Shown piece by piece: positions 10,211 through 19,359 of a stretch of DNA of 64,000 bases. Positions within the stretch are counted from its first letter, which is position 1. Each line of letters opens with the position of its first letter. The notes beneath the pieces are model-generated. The model did no database searches. It saw nothing but the letters and a program-made list of their open reading frames with translations, and had not been told where the DNA came from. This stretch comes from Paracamarosporium sp. OC-R06-R3 (Eukaryota > Ascomycota > Dothideomycetes > Pleosporales > Didymosphaeriaceae), in NCBI GenBank assembly GCA_019828545.1, contig JACVRA010000256.1:1-64000 (forward strand), read 5' to 3'. A program made the position numbers and the translations under genes.

Positions 10211-11815
10211 ATGTCCAACTTCGATGCTCCTCCTCCCAATACTCATGCCGGCGGCAATGATGATGCGTTGCGAGCCAAGGGAAGCGACCCGATGAACCCT
10301 CCTGCACCTCTTCAGTATAGCGATGAGAGAGTAGACATGGTTGCTTACTCGAAGAACGTCCCTTTATGGAAGCGTGTGTACCAACACAGCTTAACACAGA
10401 TGATGCTCCTAAGCGTCCAGGCCTTCTGTGGTCCTGCGATGACGGATGCCATTGCGGGTTTGTTTCCCCCAACACGCGAGAAGTTCTTCGTAAGTTAACC
10501 CAATATAGGCCTTGGTGGAGGCGGTCTCGCAACTCCGCAAACCAGCAACATTGCAACTGCGATCAATTACGCCCTCCTAGCCATTGTCTGTCTGCTTGGT
10601 GGTCCGATCGTGAACAAGCTGGGCACCAAGTGGGCACTCGTCATCGGAGCCATGTCTTTCCCCATCCGAGGCTCGTCGTACTACTGCAACAGCAAGTTCG
10701 GTACCCAATGGTATCTCATTCTCGGTGCCTTCTTCACCGGCATCGGCACAGGGTGTTGGTATGTTGCCGAATCCGGATCTATCATGTCACTTGCTCCTTC
10801 GGGTGCCCGTGGAAAATACCTCGCTCTATGGATTGTCTCGCGAAACTTGGGTCAGCTCGTTGGTGGTGCAATCAACTTAGCGAAGAACCACCAAAAGGGT
10901 GCTTCAGGAGGTGTCACTCCGGATACATATATTGCATTCCTCATCATTGAATCGATGGCTTTGCCTTTTGCTTTCTTGATATCACCACTGGAGAACGTGG
11001 TCCGGTCCGATGGCACGAGGATCTTAGTCTCCGAACCAATTGGTACGAAGCAGGAGTTCAAGAAAATCAGGTTTACAATGACCTCGAAACTCATCGTCCT
11101 ATCTGCTCTTTGGGCTTTTTGGTCTTTCTTTTACAGGTAAGCGACTTGAAGTCCCTCTCCATGATCAAAATAAGTACTCACATGCAACAGCGGCACTTGG
11201 TCGACCTACCTCGGAACCTACTTCTCCGTCCGCTCCCGCGCCCTCTCCTCCCTAATTTCGCCCTTCTTCTGCATTATCGGCTGCTTCGGTCTTGGCTTTA
11301 TCCTAGACATGAAGAATGTCTCCCAGCGTCGTCGTGCTCAGATCGGTCTCCTCACTGTTGTCGTTCTCAACCTCGGTGTCTATATTTGGTCCATCGTCAT
11401 GCAAGTACGCTTCAACGCCTCTGCTCCTGGCAAGATTGACTGGGACGAGTCTCTTTACCCCACCGCATTCCTACCCTACTTTTTCGTTCAGACCACCGGC
11501 CCACTTTCTCAGTCGTACATGTACTGGCTTCTTAGCTCTTTTGCCACTGATGCACAGAGTAATGTGCGGAATGGTGCAGCATTCAGATGTCTTGAGGCAG
11601 TGGGCCAGGCTGTCAGTTATGGTATGAACACGCAAATCAAGACAAGTCCTCTGATCGGGTTTTGCGTTACTTTTGGTTTGATGGGAATTGCGTTTGCGCC
11701 GATGCTTATGTTGGTGAATCAGGTGCCTGATCGTATTCCGGCTGATGTAATTGCTGAGGAACAGGATAAGGCTTATGAGAAGACTGAGACTATTGAAGCG
11801 TCTAAGGGGGCATAG
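10211..11815 (+). CDS. UNC93-like major facilitator superfamily transporter
   Basis: Exons 10211-10457, 10509-11136 and 11191-11815 give 499 residues of a polytopic membrane protein. A 45-residue hydrophilic N-terminus is followed by about 11 hydrophobic segments. Family marks include QAFCGPAMTDAIAG, LGGGGLATPQTSNIATA, GARGKYLALWIVSRNLGQ and GTWSTYLGTYFSVRSR, typical of fungal UNC93-like/DUF895 transporters. The first intron uses a GTTTGT donor; a stronger-looking GTAAGT lies 18 bases before the same acceptor and would make an impossibly short intron. The substrate is unknown. Its head-to-head position with an amadoriase gene suggests import of glycated amino acids or related solutes, but that is inference. 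The start is the first in-frame ATG after the TATA box. Confidence 0.9.
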
Positions 11816-12683
11816 TAGACGGTAATTCAGAATTGACACGACGGTGCTCGATATGTAGCCGTAATATATTAAATTTGCTCTCTTATTCTGAGAAACATGG
11901 CTTCCACCTTATTTAGATTCTTTGTTCCTTTTCGCTTACTATAGGTACACTGGTGACTTCGCATCCAACAGGCTTTTGGAGGACCTCTAAGATGTTGCTG
12001 AAACGTGGCAGGGGCCATGGAAGCTATCCCAATGAAGTATCCTGTCATAACTTTCCCGGCCTTATTCTATTGCAACTCCATGTGATACAGAGCTCTGTCA
12101 AACCCTCGGGAAGGATCACTTATCACCAACTAATAAAAAATCGATAGTTGATTTGACGGCTTGCATTCTATCAAAGATATGGGTAAGTGATAACTGACAC
12201 TACTCCGGTCAAATTGCTCTTACTCGGATACTCCATGTACCACTCAGACTGGGTATCTGGTCGAATGGATTGTCACTTAGGTTCACAAATTGAGTCATGA
12301 TCTGAGTACATTAAGTCGAGACTGCCGGGAACAGAGTGCGCAACTCGATTTTCTCGGTCGCACCTACGAAAACTACATGACCAGATTAGGTGGCTCCAAT
12401 AAAGCGTGGGACGTCGACACGACTCACGATATGCGCGACGGGGTATTGAAGAATCGATATGACAATCATTGTCGATGGACACAAGTTCACAAAGAGAGAA
12501 TCAGCATTCACATCAACCTCGTACGCCCCTTATCTCTTCTTCACGCCTATTGCTCAAGCTCACTGCGCGCAGCTCTATCATCTGTCTGCTCAACGAAAGT
12601 CCTGTACGAGTACTCAAATCGCCCAATCTAGTGCCGAAATCGTAGAGCAGACACGGCGCGACTCTGCTTCCATGACCACCATA

Positions 12684-12904
12684 ACGTGTTCCACCAGTCA
12701 TCCGGCCACCCCACCAAAACCGCCGCCAAGCCTTTTTTCAATCAATCATAACTTCACGCCAACGCTCTTAATTGCCTTTAGAAAAAGACAGAGTTACTCT
12801 AACTGTAGATGCTGTCTACAAATACCAATTTTCAAAAGCTTACAACACTGATTTTGGTGGGGTGGCCGGATGACTGGTGTGGCCGGATGACTGGTGGAAC
12901 ACGT
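12684..12904. mobile_element. MITE-like element with long terminal inverted repeats and TA flanks
   Basis: The left arm, 12684-12719, starts ACGTGTTCCACCAG and is an exact reverse complement of the right arm at 12852-12904, except that the right arm has an extra tandem copy of 17 bases. The repeats are 36 and 53 bases long and enclose about 130 bases of AT-rich DNA without an open frame. The dinucleotide TA lies immediately outside each end (12682-12683 and 12905-12906), as expected for the Tc1/mariner-pogo target duplication. With no transposase it is a non-autonomous element (MITE). Family membership beyond TA targeting is not determined. Confidence 0.75.
12863..12896. repeat. 17-bp tandem duplication inside the right inverted repeat
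   Basis: Two adjacent perfect copies (12863-12879 and 12880-12896) of a unit beginning TGGCCGGATGACTGG. The left arm has one copy, so the second arose in the right arm, probably by slippage or repair after insertion. Confidence 0.85.
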
Positions 12905-13449
12905 TAGCGGCCGTAACGATGTTTTTTCTTCTTAGTACATTCATTTCTGCTATTCTAAATACCGCATTCTTCAACCATGGGGAAGATGGTTTGAGTATCA
13001 GTCAGGTGTGGTGGATTCTTCCAGCAAGTACCATACCTACAACAATAGGGGTATTTGCGATATGGCCAAGCTGGAGGTGGTGGCGGGCCTAGACGCAAGA
13101 GGTAGGGATACGATACAAGCCGAAAAGAGAAAAGGACTTTGTAGTAGATGAACTGGCAGACGTGAATATGGGTTAGTAGATGAGAGTATGGTCCTTGCTG
13201 AGCACATATGCCTTCTTTCGAGAGCTACATCAAAGAAGCGAAGATGCTGTAGGCGTCATCACAGCTTCAATACTCGATATTGTATTCTTTGTGCCTAATC
13301 TCTTAATGCAGAACGGATTATGCTCTATATAGGTCAACCTGTACATCTCTTGCTTATCAATTTGCATACAGTGTATCTTGCATGTCTTGGGGTCAAAAAC
13401 CAGCAAATACTTCAGACTTCCTTGTCGTCCATTATACATCACCTTCATT

Positions 13450-14206
13450 TCAAACGATGGGCACGAACGGACCGTTGTAGGTCTTTTTCCTCCCTTCGAT
13501 CTCGAATTCCAAGCTCCCACATGCTTGTGCCACCATCTTCTCGTGGAAGTTTTCCAGGGCGTACTCTATTACCATATCAATACCTGTGTTCAAATTAGCT
13601 CTTTCATACATTAGACAATACCAGCTAAAGCTTACCGCATTTAGCACCTCCGGAGGTCCACAGCTGCGCTCCTTCAAATTGGCCATCTACGGTGACCCAC
13701 CTCTCATCCTGCCATTCCACCTGTGGGAACACTTGCCTTGCTGCACCCAATAGCAACCGGTTCGTAGTAGCTTTCTTTCCGTCTAATATGCCACTTCTAG
13801 CAAGCCACATACCGCCTGTACAGGTGGCTAAGATGGCCTTCGTCTGCTTGCTCGCCTCTCGTAGGAAGGTCAAACTCGCTTCAGAGACTTTCTGAGGATC
13901 AGGACCACCAAGCAGTATAATATCCAAATCGCGTGGTGCATTGTCGTACGTGTGTGTGGGGCGGATATACACGTCTGGGGTTGCCCAGGCTGGTTCAGTT
14001 GATGACGATATGTAAAGAAATTCCATGTCTCTAGCATAGGGCTTGAGCTGCTCCATGCCGGGAACGATATTAGCAACCATGTTGACAATTCGGGTAGACA
14101 TGTTTCCAAAGATATCTAAACCCGCAATGTCGGTTAGTTGGACCTCTTCGTAGAGAACGCCGATGCGAAGCGGTCGAGAAGTGGCATTAGGAGTAGAGGT
14201 AGACAT
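13450..14206 (-). CDS. DJ-1/PfpI family protein
   Basis: Two exons (13636-14206, 13450-13583) give 234 residues. The frame joins AKC-G across a GTAAGC...CAG intron to GIDMVIEYALENFHEKMVAQ. The fold marks of the DJ-1/PfpI (ThiJ, class I glutamine-amidotransferase-like) superfamily are present: IGVLYEEVQLTDIAG at the N-terminus, DLDIILLGGPDP, and the nucleophile elbow ATCTGGMWLARSGILDG with Cys129. Fungal relatives include isonitrile hydratase-like and protease-like proteins. The exact activity cannot be told from the sequence, and no signal peptide is seen, so it is likely cytosolic. It is in the same orientation as the GH78 gene upstream of it. Confidence 0.88.
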
Positions 14207-14648
14207 GGTATAACTAGGTATAAAAGGATGTTTCCGTCCGTAATACTTGAAAAAGAAAGCGAGGGCTAGTAGGTCATATCGACTCCAATTCCACGCATAG
14301 CCCTTTAATATAGCTAGACTATCGAGGTGAACGCAGTGGAACGTCCTTCCGTTCCGGAGCAGTTAGCAGTGCGTAGCCTAAATCGATCAATTCATTCCAT
14401 ACAGCTTAGCCACCATTGTTACTCAATTGTCCAATCATAATCTCCAAATCGCGCTGACTGAGCGGGTGTTGGTGTGCGCTTGGAACAGCGGATCGGATCG
14501 GATCAGAAGCTAACTCCGTGCCGATGCCTCGCATATGCACTTGACACTCATGCAAAAGGTCTCAAGTGGACAGGTGTTTTTACGAAAGAAAAGTATCTCA
14601 GCCTACAGATTATCTCCCCTTATCATAGGAGGCTTAACTGTTCTTTCC
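14207..14648. other. Intergenic, promoter of the DJ-1-like gene
   Basis: The 442 bases lie between the DJ-1-like start codon and the stop of the GH78 gene, both on the minus strand. I see no gene and no clear motif. Confidence 0.6.
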
Positions 14649-16875
14649 CTAAGCGCAGCTGAACGTGACCCCCCACTTTCCTCCAGGAACCTCCGCTACA
14701 GATATCGGCCCAGCGTTTGCTTTGATGACGTCTATCTCGATGCTTCCATAATTACCACCCTTTTCTTGCACGACAATGTGCCCTGCACACGATGCTCGAG
14801 GGAGTCTTACTTCTCCGGTCGTACCTTCTGGAGTTTCGAAGTCCATTTGGAAACCTCCGTTTACCACTTGAGTTTTAGCAGCGAAAAAGCCAACGCCAGT
14901 TCTGAAGCCGGCATCCGCAACAGTGAGATTACCGAGTGAAGGAGCAATGCGCCATGTCTTTCCTCCAGAGCTAAGCAGTTGAATTCCGGCAACGTAGAAA
15001 GTAAGCGAAGACGTCGGTCCTGTTGCCCATCCATGAGCATGTGATATGCGTGCATCATTCAAATAAGGAGCATAATGAAGTTCCCCAGTTGTAGAGTACC
15101 CTTCAATGAATGTTGAATTCGTCATTCTTGGGTCATCAAGCATGAAGCCCCATTGTAGCCTCATTAAATCAAGCGCAGCCGTAGTGTTCTCGGCAAGGAA
15201 GTGTGTTTGCAGCTCAAATCCAGAAATGAACGGTGAAATAGCGTCGGCAGCCTCGGGTGCTGGTGCTCCGTACGGTGTCCAGCGCTGGGCTAAATTCGTG
15301 CTGATAGTATTAACCTGGGAAGAATTGAGCGTAAGGTTTGAAACAACAGCCCAGGAGTTGCCATCTTGGGGCATGAGTGTTGTAGTCTCGTTATCAATAT
15401 ACATGCCAGCGCTGTCGTTCCAGAGACGCTCGTTGGCAACAGCTTTAATTTTCTCAGCCGTCGCTTGCCAAGATGCCACAGGCACTGTGTCGTTGAGTGC
15501 CTCAGCGAGCGCGATTCCTTGGTTGATTGTGTAATAAAGAATTGCATTAGCCTTCGCCTTTGTCAGTCCGTACGTTATGAAAGTATTGCCAAATGTGCGT
15601 ACCTCGATGTTGTGTCCGCCCATACCAAAACGAAGCCAGTCATTTGGTGATGTAACATTCATCAAGCCAGTGTCGTCAATGAAGCTCATGGAAAAATTCA
15701 ATGCAAGCTTCCATTGGGACCAAAGTGATGCCGCAAAGTCAATATTCCCCTATAATTCGTCAACTAAATGAATGATTCGGAAAGGTTAATTAAACCACAG
15801 GCTCGCTTACGGTGTATAAATAGTGATCGGTGACACCAATCAGCGTATATAGATGGTATGTGAAAGACAACGTAGAAGGAAATGGACGCCCAGCGTATGG
15901 AAGCTGGCCAGTAGTCCTATTTTGCACTGCGAATAGCGAGTTAAGGGAATTCTCAATCGAGATGACATCATTTGTCGATGTTACTACTCCCGGAACTGCA
16001 ATAGCCATATCTGCGATGCGTTAATAGTGCAGCGCCCATTGTGCATCTGAAAACATACCTCCAGCCCAGACAAGCCTGTCCCTCTTTGCTCCATCAGTCA
16101 ATGCAGAGCTTCCATTGGTAATTGTGTAATTGTTGTACCAGGTTACGTTGATCGCATCAGAAACCGAGCTATTGATTTCTCGTAGATGAACCAAGGCATT
16201 CCCATGTTTTGGATCAATTGTGCACATTTGATTTGTATATGCGCCTGCATACCAAACGCGGTTCAGAAGTTCATCTGCGTATATAAGCCATATTCTAAAT
16301 TTGGAACCTTCGAGAGACGTACCGTCACAATGAAAATATCCAGTGTAATTAGTAAGGGAGTCGTCTTTCCAATGGGGCATTGGGGTAAAATGTACTTCTG
16401 CAGACGTGATCTTAACATTCCCTGTGCCATTGTGTACCAATGTCATATAGCGGAACCCTCCTCGTTCCTTTTCACGCAGTGCAGAGTATCTACCAGCAGC
16501 TGTGGGTTGAAACCACAACGTCTCGTCCTTGCCAGCATCTGCAGTAGCGTCGCTCGATGCATTGGAGATCCACAAAGAGCTTTCTGAGAAGGTAACGCCG
16601 ATATACTGATTAGAGTCTGACACAGATCCGACGTTCAAGGAAACCACGCCAGCGATATTCTTTCCAAAGTCATACGTTGTAGCAGCATCATCCTCGAACA
16701 CGGCACCCCCGGAGGAAGATGTTAGGCTTCCAGGATTGCTCACCGAGCCGTTGGAACTGTGTACTGAGACTGGGAAGAGAGTTCGTGAGTCTGGTGCAAG
16801 GATATACTCTGCATATGGTATTGCAGAGACGGCGTTGACAAAGCTCAATATTGTAATGGCTGAAGACGACTTCAT
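14649..16875 (-). CDS. Secreted alpha-L-rhamnosidase-like glycosidase (GH78, six-hairpin fold)
   Basis: Five exons (16323-16875, 16059-16274, 15811-16010, 15603-15749, 14649-15551) give 672 residues. The product is a secreted six-hairpin glycosidase resembling fungal GH78 alpha-L-rhamnosidases, which release terminal rhamnose from plant glycosides and pectin side chains. A signal peptide (MKSSSAITILSFVNAVSA) is followed by a beta-rich N-terminal part, then NRVWYAGAYTNQMCTID, the family block RDRLVWAGDMAIAVPG and the helical barrel (NDWLRFGMGGHNIE, INQGIALAEALND, ISPFISGFELQTHF, SHAHGWATGPTSSL). Several N-glycosylation sites are present. I chose the ATG giving a clean signal peptide; one 8 codons upstream (16899) is possible. 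Introns 1 and 4 are 48 and 51 nt long and free of stops. Intron 4 ends in AAG, fixed by family alignment and a CTGAC branch site. Confidence 0.87.
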
Positions 16876-16935
16876 AATTAAGTGCCTTAACGTGCACACC
16901 CGTTAATTGATTGTAGGTACCATTGCCCAATAGTC

Positions 16936-16942
16936 TTTTATA
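16936..16942 (-). promoter_or_regulatory. TATA box of the GH78 gene
   Basis: TATAAAA on the minus strand lies 61 bases upstream of the chosen ATG (16875) and 37 bases upstream of the alternative one (16899). Because transcription usually starts some 30 or more bases after the TATA box, this favours the inner ATG. Confidence 0.45.
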
Positions 16943-17070
16943 GTAGGCAATGTAGTTCTTCGCAATGAGCCGATGCACATTGCCGGCGCCCTCGGTCAGA
17001 AATCCAGAGGCCCTGCTTTCGGACAACATCATACCGAGATGACGTTCTTGAAATACCAACGGCTGCGATT

Positions 17071-17087
17071 GCGGGGAACATGCGGGG
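17071..17087. promoter_or_regulatory. Paired CreA/Mig1-type sites upstream of GH78
   Basis: Two GCGGGG motifs, at 17071-17076 and 17082-17087, match the SYGGRG consensus of the carbon catabolite repressor CreA. They are 11 bases apart, one helical turn, and about 200 bases upstream of the glycosidase start. Repression by preferred sugars would fit a plant-polymer enzyme; binding is inferred. Confidence 0.4.
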
Positions 17088-18013
17088 AATGGGTGCGACT
17101 AGTGCAGGAGCATCTTTCTCATTCGTTAGCTTCTAGGCGTTCAACCTAGGATCGTGCATAAATCGCCGAAAAGACGCCACAAAAGTGTCGAGAGATCTCC
17201 CTGCAGACAAGGCAACCGGCAAGTTGTGGGAGGTTGGTTTTGTAGTGAGGGCAGCATGTTCAAGCAGAACTTTATCAAAACTAACGTGTTCGTTTTCTAT
17301 GTACTCTTCCCTTTGTCCTTTCCCATTTTTTTTTTCAATAGCCATGCCTGCCAGAACTCGCCTTCATGTATGCACAACTTCCGTCGCCGTCTTTTGCGAG
17401 CCTTGTAGGAGACTAAATGGAACAGTGTTCCTTGATTGATCTCCAGGAGCGATAGATCGAAAGGACCTAATGCTTCGCTAAGAGGTGGCAACACTTACAA
17501 TGGAGGTAGATAAGCAATGGCATGCCCCGTCATTACAAAGTCCAACTCATGTTGTCGGACCACGAGATAGGACTTGACGAAGTCTATCGTAAAAGTTTAG
17601 TTTTGTAACTCGTTTGACGGACTCGAGGCCGGCACTACTTGTAAGCCTTAGCTACCAAGGCGCTAGGTCCCAGACTCGAAACGCACAGAACACATCTCTT
17701 CCTCATGCAGTGTCTCCCGTGTGCTATTTTGCGCACCCATCTAATGTCCGTGAGTTGCGGAGTTGCACTAAGCTGAAATGAGTAAGCTTGATTGTGATTG
17801 GTTCGAGGAACGATCTGCGCTATACCTCTTTCTGCAAAACCCGCGAGCACTTGAGCTTTTTCTAAGAAAGCAGCGAGCGACTGAGAAACTAGAATGTAGA
17901 AGCAGGAAGGGGATAACACAATCGCCGTTCAAAGTCCAATTGATTGATAATATTGATCTCAAAGTGTGCTGTTTACGCCGAGGTAGCTCTATGAAGTGTG
18001 ACCTAACGGAGCA

Positions 18014-18019
18014 TATAAA
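18014..18019 (+). promoter_or_regulatory. TATA box of the aldo-keto reductase gene
   Basis: TATAAA lies 76 bases before the ATG at 18095, followed by a CA- and CT-rich leader ending in CAACATGG, a good fungal start context. Confidence 0.5.
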
Positions 18020-18094
18020 AGCAACTCCTTAGTCCTATTCAACACAAGCATAGCAACACACAAACTCTTTTCCTCTCTTGCAAACGTCTTCAAC

Positions 18095-19306
18095 ATGGCC
18101 TTTCCAATCCCTCAATCTCTACAAAAAAGCATCGACAGAACCAAGGTCGATTATGTCCAACTCGGCTCATCTGGCTTGCGTGTTTCCTTCCCCATCCTGG
18201 GAGGAATGGGCCTTGGTTCGAAGGCGTGGGAGAAATGGGTAGGACTTGCTTCAGCACTTATTCTTCGAGTTTGAACCTAGTTCATCGCTGACTGGTCCTA
18301 GGCTTTAGATGAAGAAGAATCACTTGACGTGCTGAAGGCCGCATACGACATCGGCATCAATACCTGGGACACCGCCGACGCTTATTCCAACGGCAAAAGC
18401 GAGATCGTCATGGGGAAAGCTCTGAAGCATTTCGGTATTCCTAGGGAAAAAGTGGTCCTGATGACAAAGTGTTGGGCGTATGTCGGGGAAGACGACAGCA
18501 TTGTCGGGTTTGCTTTTGGGGCGCAGATGGCGAAGACGGGCGACTACGTCAATCAGGGAGGTAAGTGCATGCCGTTACGTGTAATGCATGAGAAAAGAAG
18601 TTCCTTTTGCTAGGCTTGCTGACTGGTTTGACTCTCAGGTCTGTCGCGGGCCGCCATATTCAACGCCGTTGAGAAGAGCCTCGCTCGCCTTGGAACTTCT
18701 TACATCGATGTTCTCCAAATCCACCGCATCGATCCAGCTACGCCCATTGAAGAGACCATGAAAGCCCTCCACGACCTCGTCCAGTCCGGAAAAGTCCGCT
18801 ACTTAGGCGCGTCCTCCATGTACACGTACCAGTTCGCACAGCTACAACATGTCGCAGAGAAGAATGGCTGGACCAAGTTCGTGAGCATGCAGAACCTCTA
18901 CAATCTGGTTTATCGGGAAGAAGAGCGCGAGATGAACAGGTTCTGTAAGGAGACGGGAGTGGGAATCACTCCTTGGAGTCCGATGCACGGAGGACAATTG
19001 TCAAGACCACTGGGCAAAGGGGACAGCGTGAGAGCTACGACGCCGCATCCAATGACACCAGCTCTCACGGAAGCAGATAAAGAGATCATTCAGCGTGTGG
19101 AAAAGGTTGCTGGAGATAAGGGATGGAGCATGGGCGAGGTGTCATTGACTTGGCTGAAGAGTAAGAGTGCGGTTCCCATTGTTGGATTTAATTCTGTGTC
19201 AAGGGTGAAGGAAGCTACTGGACTGCGAGGGAAAGAGCTGACCAATGAGGAGTTGGCTTTTCTGGAAGAGCCGTACGTGCCGAAGAACATTCTTGGTCAT
19301 TTCTGA
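18095..19306 (+). CDS. Aldo-keto reductase
   Basis: Exons 18095-18238, 18302-18560 and 18639-19306 give 356 residues. The product is an NADPH-dependent aldo-keto reductase, probably cytosolic, which reduces aldehydes or ketones on an (alpha/beta)8 barrel. The catalytic tetrad is visible: Asp71 and Tyr76 in [11 protein letters not shown], Lys104 in LMTKCW and His163 in VLQIHRID. The later [29 protein letters not shown] and [13 protein letters not shown] blocks resemble the fungal group that includes versiconal hemiacetal acetate reductase and yeast AAD-like enzymes. The substrate cannot be told. The start was chosen from the TATA position and the intron phases, all of which keep the frame. The Zn2Cys6 regulator downstream is convergent, with 53 bases between stops. 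Confidence 0.93.
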
Positions 19307-19359
19307 TGACTGGTTGGCCATATGAACAGGTCTAGTGTGAACTAGTCCAACAGCCTAGC

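Larger units (their letters stand above)
11816..13449. other. Intergenic region with a MITE and a hydrophobic open frame
   Basis: The 1.6 kb between the transporter 3' end and the DJ-1-like gene 3' end holds no gene I can support. It contains the inverted-repeat element at 12684-12904 and, overlapping its right end, a 71-codon hydrophobic frame at 12877-13092 that may be a gene remnant or chance. The first 400 bases are AT-rich with several TAG/TAA runs. Confidence 0.6.
16876..18094. promoter_or_regulatory. Divergent promoter region of GH78 and aldo-keto reductase genes
   Basis: This 1.2-kb region between head-to-head genes carries TATAAAA on the minus strand at 16936-16942, two CreA-type GCGGGG motifs at 17071-17087, and TATAAA for the reductase at 18014-18019. 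No gene is evident between them; the short frames at 17133-18032 have no domains. Confidence 0.55.
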
